From NCBI GenBank assembly GCA_001566295.1, contig KQ964245.1, forward strand, positions 1,121,524 to 1,185,523: a stretch of DNA of 64,000 bases, written 5' to 3'. Source of the stretch: Microdochium bolleyi (taxonomy: Eukaryota > Ascomycota > Sordariomycetes > Xylariales > Microdochiaceae). Shown here one piece after another: positions 12,046 to 23,618 of this stretch. Position 1 is the stretch's first letter; every line of letters starts with the position of its first letter. The position numbers and the translations under genes were made by a program. The notes under the pieces were generated by a model, which had not been told where the DNA came from, did not search any database, and saw nothing but the letters and a program-made list of their open reading frames with translations.

Positions 12046-13590
12046 ATGGCTGCTGTGAGTCCCAACACGTCCCAGCGCTGCTCATGTACCATGGCATTCC
12101 ACTGACCGTCGCAACACTGCAGCCCGTGATGACCGTGTCCGAGAGCAAGGAGCTCAGAGGGCTCAACCTCATTGCGGCCCACTCCCACATCCGCGGCCTC
12201 GGCGTGGATAGCGACACACTCGAGCCTCGCGCGTCATCACAAGGCCTCGTCGGCCAGGAGAAGGCTAGGAAGGCGGCCGCCGTCATCCTCGAGATGATCA
12301 AGGTCGGCAAGATCGCCGGCCGTGCGGTTCTCATTGCTGGCCCCCCAAGGTAGCCCACCCGCGCGCATCTCGACTGCGATCCCATCGCTGACATGTTGTA
12401 ATCATCATTGCAGCACAGGAAAGACGGCGATAGCCATGGGCATGGCTCAGTCCCTCGGCCCCGACGTGCCCTTCACAAGTCTCGCCTCGTCCGAGATCTT
12501 CTCCCTCGAAATGTCCAAGACTGAGGCCCTCACACAAGCATTCCGCAAGTCCATCGGCGTCCGCATAAAAGAAGAGTCCGAGATAATGGAAGGCGAAGTC
12601 GTCGAGATCCAGATCGACCGCAGCGTGACGGGCGGCGCCAAGCAGGGCAAGCTGACCATCAAGACGACCGACATGGAGGCTGTGTACGATATGGGCAGCA
12701 AGATGATTGACGCGATGACCAAGGAGCGCGTCATGGCCGGCGACATCATCATGATTGACAAGAGCAGCGGCAAGATCACCAAGCTGGGCCGCAGCTTCGC
12801 CCGGAGCCGCGACTACGACGCGATGGGCGCCGATACCAAGTTCCTGCAGTGCCCGGACGGCGAGCTGCAGAAGCGCAAGGAGGTCGTGCACACCGTTTCC
12901 CTGCACGAGATCGACGTCATCAACTCGCGCACGCAAGGCTTCCTGGCCCTATTCAGCGGCGACACGGGCGAGATCCGGAGTGAGATCCGCGACCAGATCG
13001 ACACCAAGGTCGGCGAGTGGAAGGAGGAGGGCAAGGCTGAGATAGTGCCAGGCGTGCTCTTCATCGACGAGGTGCACATGCTCGACATTGAGTGCTTCAG
13101 CTACGTCAACCGCGCGCTCGAGGACGACCTCGCGCCCATCGTCATCATGGCTAGCAACCGCGGTCACTCCAAGATCCGCGGCACCGACTACCGCAGCCCG
13201 CACGGCCTCCCGCTCGACTTCCTTGACCGTGTCGTCATCATCCAGACGCAGGTCTACGACCCCTCGCAGATCCAGCAGATTCTCAGCATCCGCGCGCAGG
13301 AGGAAGAGGTCGACGTCTCGGCCGACGCCCTCGCTCTACTCACAAAGATCGGCCAGGAGGCCGGCCTTCGGTACGCCAGCAACCTCATCACGACGTCGCA
13401 GCTCGTCTCGGCCAAGCGCAAGTCCAAGCAGATCTCGGTCGAGGACGTCCAGCGCAGCTTCAAGCTCTTCTACGACCCGAGCCGCAGCGTCAAGTTCGTC
13501 GCCGCCTCCGAGAAGAGACTCATCGGCAACGACGGCGGCGTAGACTTCGCCGTCCCCAACGGCCACGGCGATGCCATGGAAGTTGTATAG
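12046..13590 (+). CDS. RVB2: RuvB-like AAA+ helicase 2 (Rvb2, reptin)
   Basis: Rvb2 forms hetero-oligomeric rings with Rvb1 in the INO80, SWR1, NuA4/Tip60 and R2TP complexes. Three exons, 12046-12054, 12123-12349 and 12414-13590, give 470 aa, the usual family length. The first coding exon has only nine bases (Met-Ala-Ala). Walker A is AGPPSTGKTA, and its Ser codon is split by intron 2. Walker B is LFIDEVHMLD. A β-rich domain II insertion (EIQIDRS, KLTIKTTDMEAVYD) lies between them, followed by the DLAPIVIMASNRG sensor region and DFLDRVVII. The C-terminus runs to SEKRLIGNDGG. Introns are 68 and 64 bp. Identity is certain. Confidence 0.97.
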
Positions 13591-13630
13591 GCGTGATGTG
13601 TTCAGCGGGCGGACTAGGACAGGCCATCGA

Positions 13631-13641
13631 AATAAAATAAA
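13631..13641 (+). terminator. Probable polyadenylation signal of RVB2
   Basis: Two overlapping AATAAA words start 40 bases after the RVB2 stop codon, a normal position for a fungal 3' end signal. Confidence 0.55.
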
Positions 13642-14208
13642 AACGACGTTTTCTTGGGATACTTTATAGCAAGGTCTTGGTGCGCTGGGTTTCTTTGTAG
13701 AGGTCTAATCTGTTCCACGGCGTTTTTACAGGTGGTTCTATCGCAGATATTTGATTGTGCGGACTGTAAAGAGAACAAACACTAGCAGCGAATGACACTT
13801 TTTTTTTTTTTTCTTCATCAACCACATGTCCGTCACCTTGTCCATGACCAGGCGTTCACCACAGCGGCCGGCTTCTCTGAATGACAGGACGGTGTCATGC
13901 TTTGTGACAATGCTCCCACTGGCACGTATCAGAACACCGCGGCTTCTACTAGACGACAAGTGTGCAAGCAGGTCACAAAATGGAGACAAAAGCGATGTCA
14001 AAGGAAGCTTAATGGGTATATTTCACTTCCTAGAGGCTGATGCCTAAAGTCAGATGTCGAGGAGTATCTAACGCTGATTCCTCAGGTGTGTCATTACTAA
14101 TTCGTGCAGTTTTCGGACAATTTTTCATTTTTTCTTCATTCTTTCGCATCAAGATGCAGTCGGACGGTTTCCTCGCACCGTAGCATGCCCACATCATAGC
14201 TTAGGCAG
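13642..14208. other. Convergent intergenic region, RVB2 / GAPDH
   Basis: 3' flanks. A T homopolymer of about 15 bases lies near 13799. No gene seen. Confidence 0.6.
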
Positions 14209-14262
14209 TCATTTGCCAGCATCGACCTTGGCAATGTAGGCGAGAAGGTCGAGGACACGGCG

Positions 14263-14294
<32 letters not shown>

Positions 14295-15222
14295 CGAGCT
14301 TGACGAAGTTGTCGTTGAGGGAGATACCAGCCTTGGCATCGAAGATGGAGGAGTTGGGGTTGCCAATCAGGTCAGAGGAGACAATCTCGTCCTCAGTGTA
14401 GGCAAGAACGCCCTTCAGGGGGCCGTTGGCGGCCTCCTTGATGGCCTCCTTGATCTGGTCGTAGGAAGCACCCTTCTCGATGCGGACAGTGAGATCAACA
14501 ACGGAGACGTTGGCGGTGGGGACACGCATGGACATGCCGGTAAGCTTGCCGTTGAGCTCGGGGATGACCTTGCCAACGGCCTTGGCGGCACCAGTGCTGC
14601 TGGGGATGATGTTCTGAGCAGCAGTGCGGCCACCACGCCAGTCCTTGGCGGAGGGGCCATCGACGGTCTTCTGGGTGGCAGTGTAAGAGTGGACGGTGGT
14701 CATGAGACCCTCGATGATGGTGAACTTGTCGTGGATGACCTTGGCAAGGGGAGCCAGGCAGTTGGTGGTGCAAGAGGCGTTGGAGATAACATCGGCCTTG
14801 CCGTCGTAGGTCTCGTTGTTGACACCCATAACGTACATGGGGGCGTCGGCAGAAGGAGCAGAGATGACCACCTTCTTGGCACCACCCTTCAAGTGGGCAG
14901 AGGCCTTGTCAGTGGTGGTGAAGACACCAGTGGACTCGACGACGTAGTCGGCACCGGCCTTGCCCCAGGGGATGGCGGCGGGGTCGCGCTCAGTGAAGAA
15001 CTGGACCTTCTTGCCGTTGACAATGAGGCCGTCAGAGGCGACCTCGACAGTGCCCTTGAAGTTGCCATGGGTGGAGTCGTACTTGAGCATGTACTCGGCG
15101 TACTTGGTCTCGATGAAGGGGTCGTTGACGGCGACGATCTCGATGTCGTCGTGCTCAACAGCATTGCGGAAGACAATGCGGCCGATACGGCCAAATCCGT
15201 TGATGCCAACCTTGACGACCAT
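14209..15222 (-). CDS. gpdA: Glyceraldehyde-3-phosphate dehydrogenase
   Basis: The glycolytic enzyme oxidises and phosphorylates glyceraldehyde-3-phosphate with NAD in the cytosol. One coding exon of 337 aa starts at MVVKVGINGFGRIGR, the dinucleotide-binding motif. The active-site Cys is in SNASCTTNCLAP, and the C-terminal landmark WYDNEWGYS is present. Length matches the family. Fifteen further codons are open upstream (to 15267), but they fall in the predicted 5'UTR and intron acceptor, so the ATG at 15222 is chosen. Codon choice is extremely biased to C-ending codons, as expected for a very highly expressed gene; this bias also leaves the opposite strand open. The coding part has no introns, unusual among moulds, whose gpd genes often carry several. 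Confidence 0.97.
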
Positions 15223-15234
15223 TTTGACGGTGTT

Positions 15235-15794
15235 CTGATGGGAGGGAAGTGGATGAGTTAGTTTCAAGACTTGAGTAATGATTGCTCAACGATGACGTGA
15301 CAGCAATCTCGAGCTTGTTTGGAGCTGCGACGAAAGGATGAAGGACGATGAGAAGTGTGGCAAAGAAAAGTGTAGTCGAGTGAAGCCCGTAGACGTCGAT
15401 GGAAGGTAGAGCTGGTCGAAAGATGGTGGGATGGTCGGATTCGGCCCTTCTCCAAGCTACCTTGATGGAGCGGGCTGCTCTTGCTGAAGCTGCGAGCAGC
15501 CCATTACCCCACCACGATCAGGCTGCAAATGAGCTTCATGGAAGCTGCCATTGAGGCCTCTGCGAGCAGCCACAGAGACATTCGCCGTAGAACAGCTTCC
15601 AGATTACTCTCATGCCGCGACTACAGCCATTGAAGCCATATGCGACGCCGCTGATCGTGTTGGAAACTGAGCAGCGGCGATCGCAGGGCCAGAGTTTTGG
15701 AGGGGCAGGAGCAACCCGACGCGTCGGATCGCATCATAGGGGTGCTCTAGTGGGGCGGGCAAGGGCAGGGCAAGTGGTGCAGAGTGGGACTTAC
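15235..15794 (-). promoter_or_regulatory. Predicted 560-bp 5'UTR intron of the GAPDH gene
   Basis: On the minus strand a consensus GTAAGT donor (first base 15794) and a pyrimidine-rich CATCAG acceptor (last base 15235) frame an intron that ends 12 bases before the ATG. Long leader introns are known in strongly expressed fungal genes and may enhance expression. Inside is a perfect 9-bp inverted repeat (15472-15480 and 15494-15502) and a repeated TGCGAGCAGCC word at 15491 and 15561. Splicing is inferred, not observed. Confidence 0.6.
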
Positions 15795-15902
15795 ATTGGG
15801 TGATCTGGAGAGTGAGGTTTGTAGATGGAGCTTCGGAAGCGTGAGGAGGGAAGAGAAGAAGATCACAAGAGATCAGGAGGGTGGGCACAGGGTTGTCTGT
15901 AT

Positions 15903-15912
15903 GAATAAATAG
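15903..15912 (-). promoter_or_regulatory. TATA-like element of the GAPDH promoter
   Basis: The minus strand reads CTATTTATTC about 110 bases before the predicted leader donor. A CT-rich tract lies between them, the usual arrangement around a fungal gpd transcription start. Confidence 0.5.
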
Positions 15913-15929
15913 GGTGTCCCTGCGGGACA

Positions 15930-18900
15930 AGCAGGAGGAGCTATGGAGGGGCAGAACGCCGCCTGCGATGATGCATGGAGGCGACTACCGCAGGGCGAAT
16001 TGGTTGAGGCAGTAACGACAAGCTGCAAGGGTGGGGGTCGGCCTCATCATTGGCTCCGCCTGTGGTACTGGAGGGGTCCGCCTCAGCCGTGTGCGCGTTT
16101 CGTACTGTCACAGCTGTTAGGGAGTACCTTGGTGGTACTTCTTGGGCGGGCAATCGCGCTGTCTGAGCACCCGTCGCACGGCACGATCCCCCAACAGGAC
16201 TCAGCTATCTCGACAGTGCGCGAACGGTCTCCGATCTCGTCGCCCAAGCCTGGAAGAGATTTCGGGGCTTTCTCAGCAATTCGGCGGAAAATAACTCACC
16301 GCAGCAGGGCCGTTGGTCTCGCCGGGCTCGGCCAGCTCTGCCTGAGCGTCTGAAGGGCGTGCAACCATCGCGAACTTTGCGTCAGCACAAACACCATGTC
16401 AAAATCGCTGGTTGCCGGGTGCAGATCCGGTAAGGCTGGGGATGCGGACGGGGTATCGTGGAGGTACCGCGAAGACACCCGATGGCAGCCTTGTTAAGCC
16501 AGGGCTACGAAAACGCCCGGGACGTCTAACGGGTGCTCGGTGCTGGCGGCGGCCTGCCTACACGACTCTGCCCGAGAATGGCTCGGCTCACGGCCGAGGC
16601 CACAGCATTGCTACCCCAGGTTTCCTGCTCGTTTTCGTCCCGCCGTGGAGAAGGCGCGTCTCGCGATGTGCCGTGCGTAAGTGTTCCGGTGCGATGCTTC
16701 TAGAGGCAGCTCGCCGTCACAAGTGGTCGAGTGGGGCCAGCGAAAAGACTTCACAAGAACTACAAACGCCTGCTAGGCTTCGCATTTGGTGGTTTCCTGA
16801 GCTGGTGTGTTGAGCTACAGTGTCGTAGACCTTACTCAAATGAGACAGGCCCCTCCCCCTCAACCACAGCAACAATTGGGGCTCCTGCCTGCGACCAGCA
16901 AGCTCAATTCTCATGGATAATGCTCTGCGCATGGCAAGAGGCTGCACAACGTGCCTCACTCAACTGGCCCTGATTTGTCCCCTCATCTCCAATCCCGCAG
17001 AGCTGCTGATCCACCCGTCAGGCCACTGTCAAACGCATGATTCCTTGGAAGATGGCGCACAGTCACCGATTGTGCCGGATGTGTAATGTCATTGCCTCAC
17101 AGCAACCCAATTCTGGCGGATCGCCTCACTGACTCCGCCCTGCCCGTGTTCCACGGTGACCGATCTTCTCACCTTGACTCAGCAGAGGGTTCTCATTACC
17201 TCAAGGTATCGGAAAACACCACACAGCACCATCCCCACCCAGTTCTGTCCCTGATTACGCACAACCGACATCGCAGCCTGGCGGCTCTCAAGGTCATTCC
17301 ACCCGACGTTTGCCACGGGATCTGACTCCTTAGGGAACCCGAAATCGTATAACAATTCCCTGACGCTGTGATCATGCGCCCTCTCCATTACAAAGCACTC
17401 GTGTTTGCTACCTGGCACAATTAGTATCATCCCAAAGATGAGCAGCGAGAGGCATCTGCCCCACGCCTGGACCGCACGCGAGTTACCACATCTGATGGAC
17501 CATGGCGACCGCAGAGGCGATTGGGTCAGTCTCATTCTGGATACGGAAAATCCAATTGTCGTGTCCCCCCATGCCATGAGGGTGCGGAAACTGGGTGAAT
17601 GCGGGCTTAGTCATCCACTGGCAGAGTTTCTCTGAATTGAAGAACTGCAGGTGGTTGTCCACGGAGTGAGTGTTCGATGCGGGACCTGGATAGGTCTTCC
17701 CACCCCTGCCCGCTCGACACATGCGAGCCTGCATCTTGACCCTTACAGAAATCGAGCCACCCCGAATGTACACATCAACGAAGAGTCGTGCGTAAGACCG
17801 CGTCCGTTACGTTTCCACGACAAGTCAAGAAGTTGGAGAGCTGGCAATCTCGCCCATCACCTGGACAGTGGAGCAAGCTCTACAAGAAAAACCAGCCAGA
17901 GTTCAAGGGGAACTGGCAAGACGGACAAGACGGACAGTGTAAGATAGGGATCCGCATGTTATCTCTACCAATCTATTGATGGCTTCCCAGGCACCAGCTT
18001 AGTATCTGGTGTTGTGTTTGTAACATACCGATCACAGGCGAGGTCAATTTCGGCCGTGCCGTGCTCGCATTGCTCATTGGCTGACAGCGCTGGTTCATTT
18101 CCTCTTCTGGCATCCCGAGGTCCCTGTGGCTTTTTTGGTGGGGCCAGCATTTAGCGAACGACGTTGCCGTCTGTTAGAAGGGTGGAGGAATACGTGGTAC
18201 ATGCCTTTAATTAGTTCTTCGATCTCACACATAGACGAGACACCATTCGTGTCTGTATCAGGCTTTTGAATGTAAGAAAATCCTCGTGGGCACGATTTGG
18301 CTAAAATTTGATCGTCTGGAGCAACCTCCCGACAAAAGCTGGGATTTAGACTGTTTTACTACGTGATAACAGCAAGAGTCGCCACAGCCCGGCATTCAAA
18401 TGAACATGTGATAGACGTTATATGGAGAACTTGGGCATTATTGTTTTGGATCATGCTCGAGGGTTGTCAGCAGTCTCGAGGGAGGTTCGTCGTTGCCACA
18501 CAAAATATCGTCCGAGAATATAATGCCAGCGGCGATTCCGGCTGCTTCCTGCAACTGTTAGCCAATGTCTTCATATGACGGGCAGGTCCATACTTATCGA
18601 GGAAAAAGAGGTCCAGCTGCTTCTCGCTCTTGCGAAGCGAGAAACAGCCGGCAGGTTGTCGGTCAAAAAATTGAGCAACCAGGGCAACCCGAGATAGATT
18701 TGCCATCTGAGCACTCAGAAAGGCCGGACAAGCACGAAACTTTGACACCAACTCGAGATGGGTCCCAACCTAGCTTCGTGCAACAAACAGCGCCTCCGTC
18801 TCGGGCCACCTAACATACACCTCACAAGGACAGTTGCCTCCTCAAGTAAGTCGCCGAACGTCCTCAAAGGTGTCAGCATCTGGAAGTCGGCAGGTTCGAA

Positions 18901-20565
18901 ACGTTCTTTTCGCATCCTGGTAGATAGACGCCAGCTCTCTCTGTTGCACGCGCTGCCAGCAAGGACTGGTTTTTGATTCCGCTCGATCGGACACACGAGG
19001 GTGTAGCAACGAGGGCATTGTCGGCCGGTCAAAATACATCCATAAAATCCGGACTTTCCTCCATTCCCGACCATTGTCATGGCCAAGACGGGCAAGGTCA
19101 CCGCTGATCAGAAGACCAGACGGAGAGGGCTGTGGCGTCTACTGGCATCGTGACACGATGAGTAGTTAATGCGCCTGGTCTGATCTCTGTTTCCGACGTG
19201 TTGATGGCGGTGGCCGAAACACGGCATCGGAGGTTGCAGAGTGCTTTGACTGAAGTGGATGGAGTCTAAGGCGTATTGCCGTCACTGGCTTTGACACCAG
19301 CGGCCGCGGGTTGCTAGTGTGACAAAAGGACCAAGGGTACCGAGAACGTGAGATGCGGCAGAGAGAGATGACCAGCAAGCAGCGTGGTTTCTGTGGTAGC
19401 CGAGCGAGCTTCGCTCACCAGCCCCACGAGGGGCCTGGTGATTCTGGCGAAGACAAGTCGCAGGCAAAGATAAGCGAAACCAGGACTTGCGGTCCGTGTG
19501 TAGCCAGCAACGAGTTCTTCCCTTGGATCCTCGGGAGCACGAGACTCGGTCATGAAGACGAGAGCCCTCCAGTAAGCGGCTAACAACCAAAGGTCCATCT
19601 TCCAGCTGTGAGCACAACGCAACACCACCGACACGATCTTGGGCGACCAGAGTACGGGTTCCAGCAGCCCAGGCTGACGAGCGACTCCAGGCCAGGAGTT
19701 CTTACCAGACGACTCATAGCAAGGGCTCTCGCTCGCACGAAAGGCGACTGGAATGTCCGGCTGCCCTTCCACCGCAGGATGCCTGTTTAGCACACTCCAC
19801 TTTTCAGCGAGCGCAGCACACAGCGCACTCGTAGGCTTACAAGGTCAGGCTTGGACGACTGTGAGCGCAACACTCGAACCAAGTGCTAGGTTAGGGTTAA
19901 GTTCCGAAACACCATTCCCCCAGGCAGGTCCCATGAGCCGGTGGACCTGGCCAATCTCGCACGACGGTGCCACGCGCGGCAGACACATCAGACCCGGCTG
20001 GCCCCGTGCTGCGACGTGTCGTGCGGATATCGAGACGAGCCTGGGGGGTCGACAGACACTCCTTGCGGAGAATGGGAATCGGCCAACTCTGGGGCAGGCT
20101 TCCGCGCGAGTTTGTGTGGGTTCTCGACGACCATATCAGAGATGTGGCAGATCGAGGGAGAGAGCTTGGCGAATATCGTTCCCGGAGCAGAAAGAGCGGT
20201 CAGACCTGTATCTCGACGTTAGATCCAGATGCCGGACCTCTCGATTGGCGACTTCGAGGTAGGCGGTTGATTTGCTGTGGTGACATGTCTATGTGATGAA
20301 ATTGGACAATGGCGAGGTCGAGAGACGCGTCTTGGGTTGCCATGGCGCGTTTGCTGAGTCAGCATGCTGTGGGGCTCATCACCTGCAAAAGTGCCAGGCA
20401 TCCTGCGCATCAGCTTGCGTTAACGAATGTCAAAGCTTTCCTTTGGCAATCAAGAACCTTGTGCGACGTTCTCATGATCGTGCTTCGTCGCAGCGCTTCC
20501 ATATGAAGTGCTAAGTGACCAAGCCACCACAGCACACGACAGGACATCACTACAACACTTCCACA
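15930..20565. other. Gene-poor stretch, GAPDH upstream to Rtp1-like gene
   Basis: About 4.6 kb. All frames are short, lack domain character and have mixed codon use. No tRNA box pair, terminal repeats or transposon remnants were seen. A GTTAGGGTTAAG near 19892 resembles two telomere units but is isolated. The first few hundred bases are probably GAPDH promoter. Confidence 0.5.
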
Positions 20566-23471
20566 ATGGACAAGAAGAAGAGTTCGGCTGGCCCGGACCC
20601 CTTGGTCGCGGCGATCGAACAAGCAGGGACTGAAGCTTTCAGCCCGACGGGTGACCAGGCTTCACGAGCCGAAGGACAGCGGAATTTTGCAGCGCTTATA
20701 TCTAGGTGACTACGACCGTTCTGGACGAGCTTGTGATAAGGCCATCATGTTCTGATTCACTGGCATCAAGAACAGGTACACTTCCACTTATCCAGGCTCT
20801 GAACCCTCTCATCAAGCCAGATAGGGTGCCACGATGGCTCAGGGTGCCACTAATGGACACTCTGACGCTTCTGCCGCAGCGGCCAGACGGCGTCAGAGCA
20901 ACCCTCGAATTCGTCTTCTCTGTGCACCCTTCTAGTGCGATCAAGAACTCGGAGGCAGCAAATCCTCAGAAGCAGGGAGCCAACATCACGATGGAGGCGC
21001 TGAAGATGGCATCGAACCTCATTGCTGTGCCGCCGACGGGTGTGGAGTCAGAAGACTGGTACCCCGGGATCGCGCCACAGCTGCTCACCTTGCTCGAAGG
21101 CAAGAACGGCGAGGATCTGGCAAAGGTTGCTGCGTATGTCATTGGTTTCGGCGTGCTCGGTAGAAGACAATTCGGAGCTCCTGGGACAGCTGGCTGGAGG
21201 GCTTTCGCCGGGCCAATGCTCTCAGCCTTGGATCCCTCGCTCGCTTCACCAACGAAAGAAGGGAAGTCTGAAGATCGGGTAGAAGAGAAGGATGAGATCG
21301 TCGACCTACGGGGCCGCCTCGTGCTCGTCAACGCCGAAGATTTGGCAGCCGCCCTGCACCGACTATCTTCATTGCTCAACTCGCATCCCAACCCAGGGCT
21401 GACAAAGCGGTTACTCGGGCCACTTCTACAACCATTATGGATTCTGTCGACTTGGGCTTCCGCGTCAGAAGAAATAGCTACGCGCTACAAACATCCTGCA
21501 AAGTCTCTGCTAGAAGTCTATCTCAGACTATCCGGCTCGACAGAAAAGCTTACAAGCTTGCTCGACAATCTGCTTGCCAAGGGCAATCAAGGTGGCTCAA
21601 GGATTCCATGGGTCTTCAGCTCCGCAGGCGACCACAAAATCCAGATCAAGCGGGCAGACCAGACTCTTAGGAAACCTGGCCTAGCAGCATTAGCATGGGA
21701 TGAGCTGGAGGGCAAAGTGGACTCATATGTCAAGCTTCTTGCATCGGCCGGCACAGATGCAGACATATCCGCATTGTTTCTTGCACTGCTTCAGAAGTCC
21801 TATGCGCACACACCTCTCAAACCGAAAGATAGTATTGTGATCAAGTCGGAAGTAGGGAAGCCAGAAGATCCTGTCACGCAGATCACAGAGTCAAAGGTGC
21901 TGCAGAAGATGATGGAAGCGATGCCAGACAAGCTAATATCAGACGCCAAGTCGATGCTTGCGTTCGCAAGCGAGATCTTAGCCAAGGGCGATCGAAGCGG
22001 TGCTGAGCAGACGACTTCAAACACACTAAACGACGACGGTGAAGCGCTAGCTCTCAGCCTGCTCAACCTCGTGGTCACAACACCCAATTTCCAAGTCGCA
22101 AAAGTAGACCCGATGGTGCTGGCCAGCATCGAAAGGTCCCTCGACAGAATCAAACTCGCCCAGAAGCCCGAGGTCTCCCAAACAGCCCACAACCTCTCCC
22201 TCCTCCTGAAATACCGTGACCAAATCGAAGATCCCGCAGACAACCAAATCACACCCCTCACGGATCGGCAAGTCGAAGACCGCAAGACATACCAGCTCGC
22301 CATGCAGTACATCACGCAGACCGACTCCCCGCCGCCCGTGCGCTCCGAGGGGATCGACCTGCTCTCGAAACTCATACAGGCCGGCTCCCCGATCCTCGAC
22401 ATTCCCGTCACCCTCGTCCTGCTGTCGACCCTGCTCGCGGAGGACGAGGACTACACGACGCTCCGCGTGATGAAGCTCTTCACGCAGCTCGCGGACCGGC
22501 ACGCGCAGACCACGGTGAGGGAGGTGCTCGAACACTACGTTGACGCCGAAGAAACGGCCAGCACGGACACGCGCTTGCGCTTCGGCGAGGCGCTGCTGCA
22601 GATCATACAGCGCCTCGGGGAGGCCTTCACGGGGCCCCTCGCGCAGACAGCAGGGCAGACACTTCTCTCCATCGCGGGGACGCGGATGCACAAGCCGCAG
22701 GCGCAGGCCCGGCAGAAACGCGAGGACGAGCTCAAGGCCAGGCAGCACGCCGAGGCCGTCGAGGCCTGGGGCGGCGATCCCGCGGACATCCCGGACCTCA
22801 GCGAGGCGCTGCTCGCGGGCTCCGGCGACGCCCTCACGGACGCGGACAAGGCCCGCAACCGGGTCCTCGCGCAGATCGTCGAGGGGTGGGAGGATGCACC
22901 CCGCCGGAAGGGCGGCGAGGACATCCGCATCCGCGCGTCCGCGCTGTCCGTGTTCAGCGTCGGCCTGGAGACCAATGTCGCGGGCTACGGCGCGGATCTC
23001 GTCGAGGCAGGGATCGACCTGGCGGTAGCTGTCCTCACCAGCGAGAAGGGCATGGACACGGGCATCCTGCGCCGGGCGGCGGTGATCCTGATCCTGTCGT
23101 TTGTCCGGGCGCTCGCGGACGCCAGGGAGCGCGGTCGCAGGCTTGGCTTCGGTCTGACGGATGCGAGCAGGGAGAATATCGCCGGTGTGCTGCAGTATGT
23201 TGCTGACACGGACGAGGACGGGCTCGTGCGAGAGCACGCGAGGGACGTGCTGGAGAGTTTGGAGAGCTGGCGGTTGATCGAGCTTATGCCTACGTCTCCA
23301 TCGTCGTCGGTGCAGGCAGCGATGGGTGGACAGCAGGCGCGGGGCCTGTTAGGCGGCATTGCTCACAGTGGCGGAGGTCTGGGCAGCCTTGCAGGGCTCA
23401 CGCTTGAGAGGCCGAATCTGCCCTCTCTGCAGAGCAGTGGCTCGAGGCCGAGGATTGAGGAGATTGAGTGA
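20566..23471 (+). CDS. Rtp1/TANGO6-like HEAT-repeat protein
   Basis: Predicted exons 20566-20705 and 20771-23471 give 946 aa. The 65-bp intron uses GTGACT and an AAG acceptor, the only nearby acceptor that keeps the frame (ALISR joined to TGTLPLIQAL). The protein is α-helical throughout, with HEAT-like repeats. Its C-terminal part (about residues 680-900) carries two helical blocks that match my recollection of the Rtp1 C-terminal domains: one with RASALSVFSVGLE and one with RRAAVILILSFVRAL followed by YVADTDEDGLVREHARDVLE. Rtp1 helps import and assemble RNA polymerase II; TANGO6 is the animal relative. The gene is certain, the name moderately so. Codon use changes sharply near 22140, the 3' half being much more GC-rich. 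Confidence 0.75.
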
Positions 23472-23618
23472 GCCGTTTGGTTCATTCGAATGTGCTTCAT
23501 GTCCTCGGTCAATGTTGCTATCACTTTGGAACACATCGCGCAATATAAAATCTCAAGTGGTTGAGCACAATAGCGCAGACTTTGTTTTCTGTTCTAATTG
23601 CACACTATCAAGATCATT

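Noticed and set aside
14689..15261. 190-codon frame antisense to GAPDH
   Set aside because: Gly/Val/Asp-rich mirror of optimal codons.
17918..17936. Duplicated AAGACGGAC
   Set aside because: Two short copies only; too small to call a repeat element.
19880..19905. Telomere-like GTTAGGGTTAAG
   Set aside because: Only about two imperfect units, isolated and internal; chance occurrence.
22047..23237. 396-codon open frame antisense to the Rtp1-like gene
   Set aside because: Mirror of GC-ending codons on the coding strand; composition is typical of antisense shadow and no domain is present.
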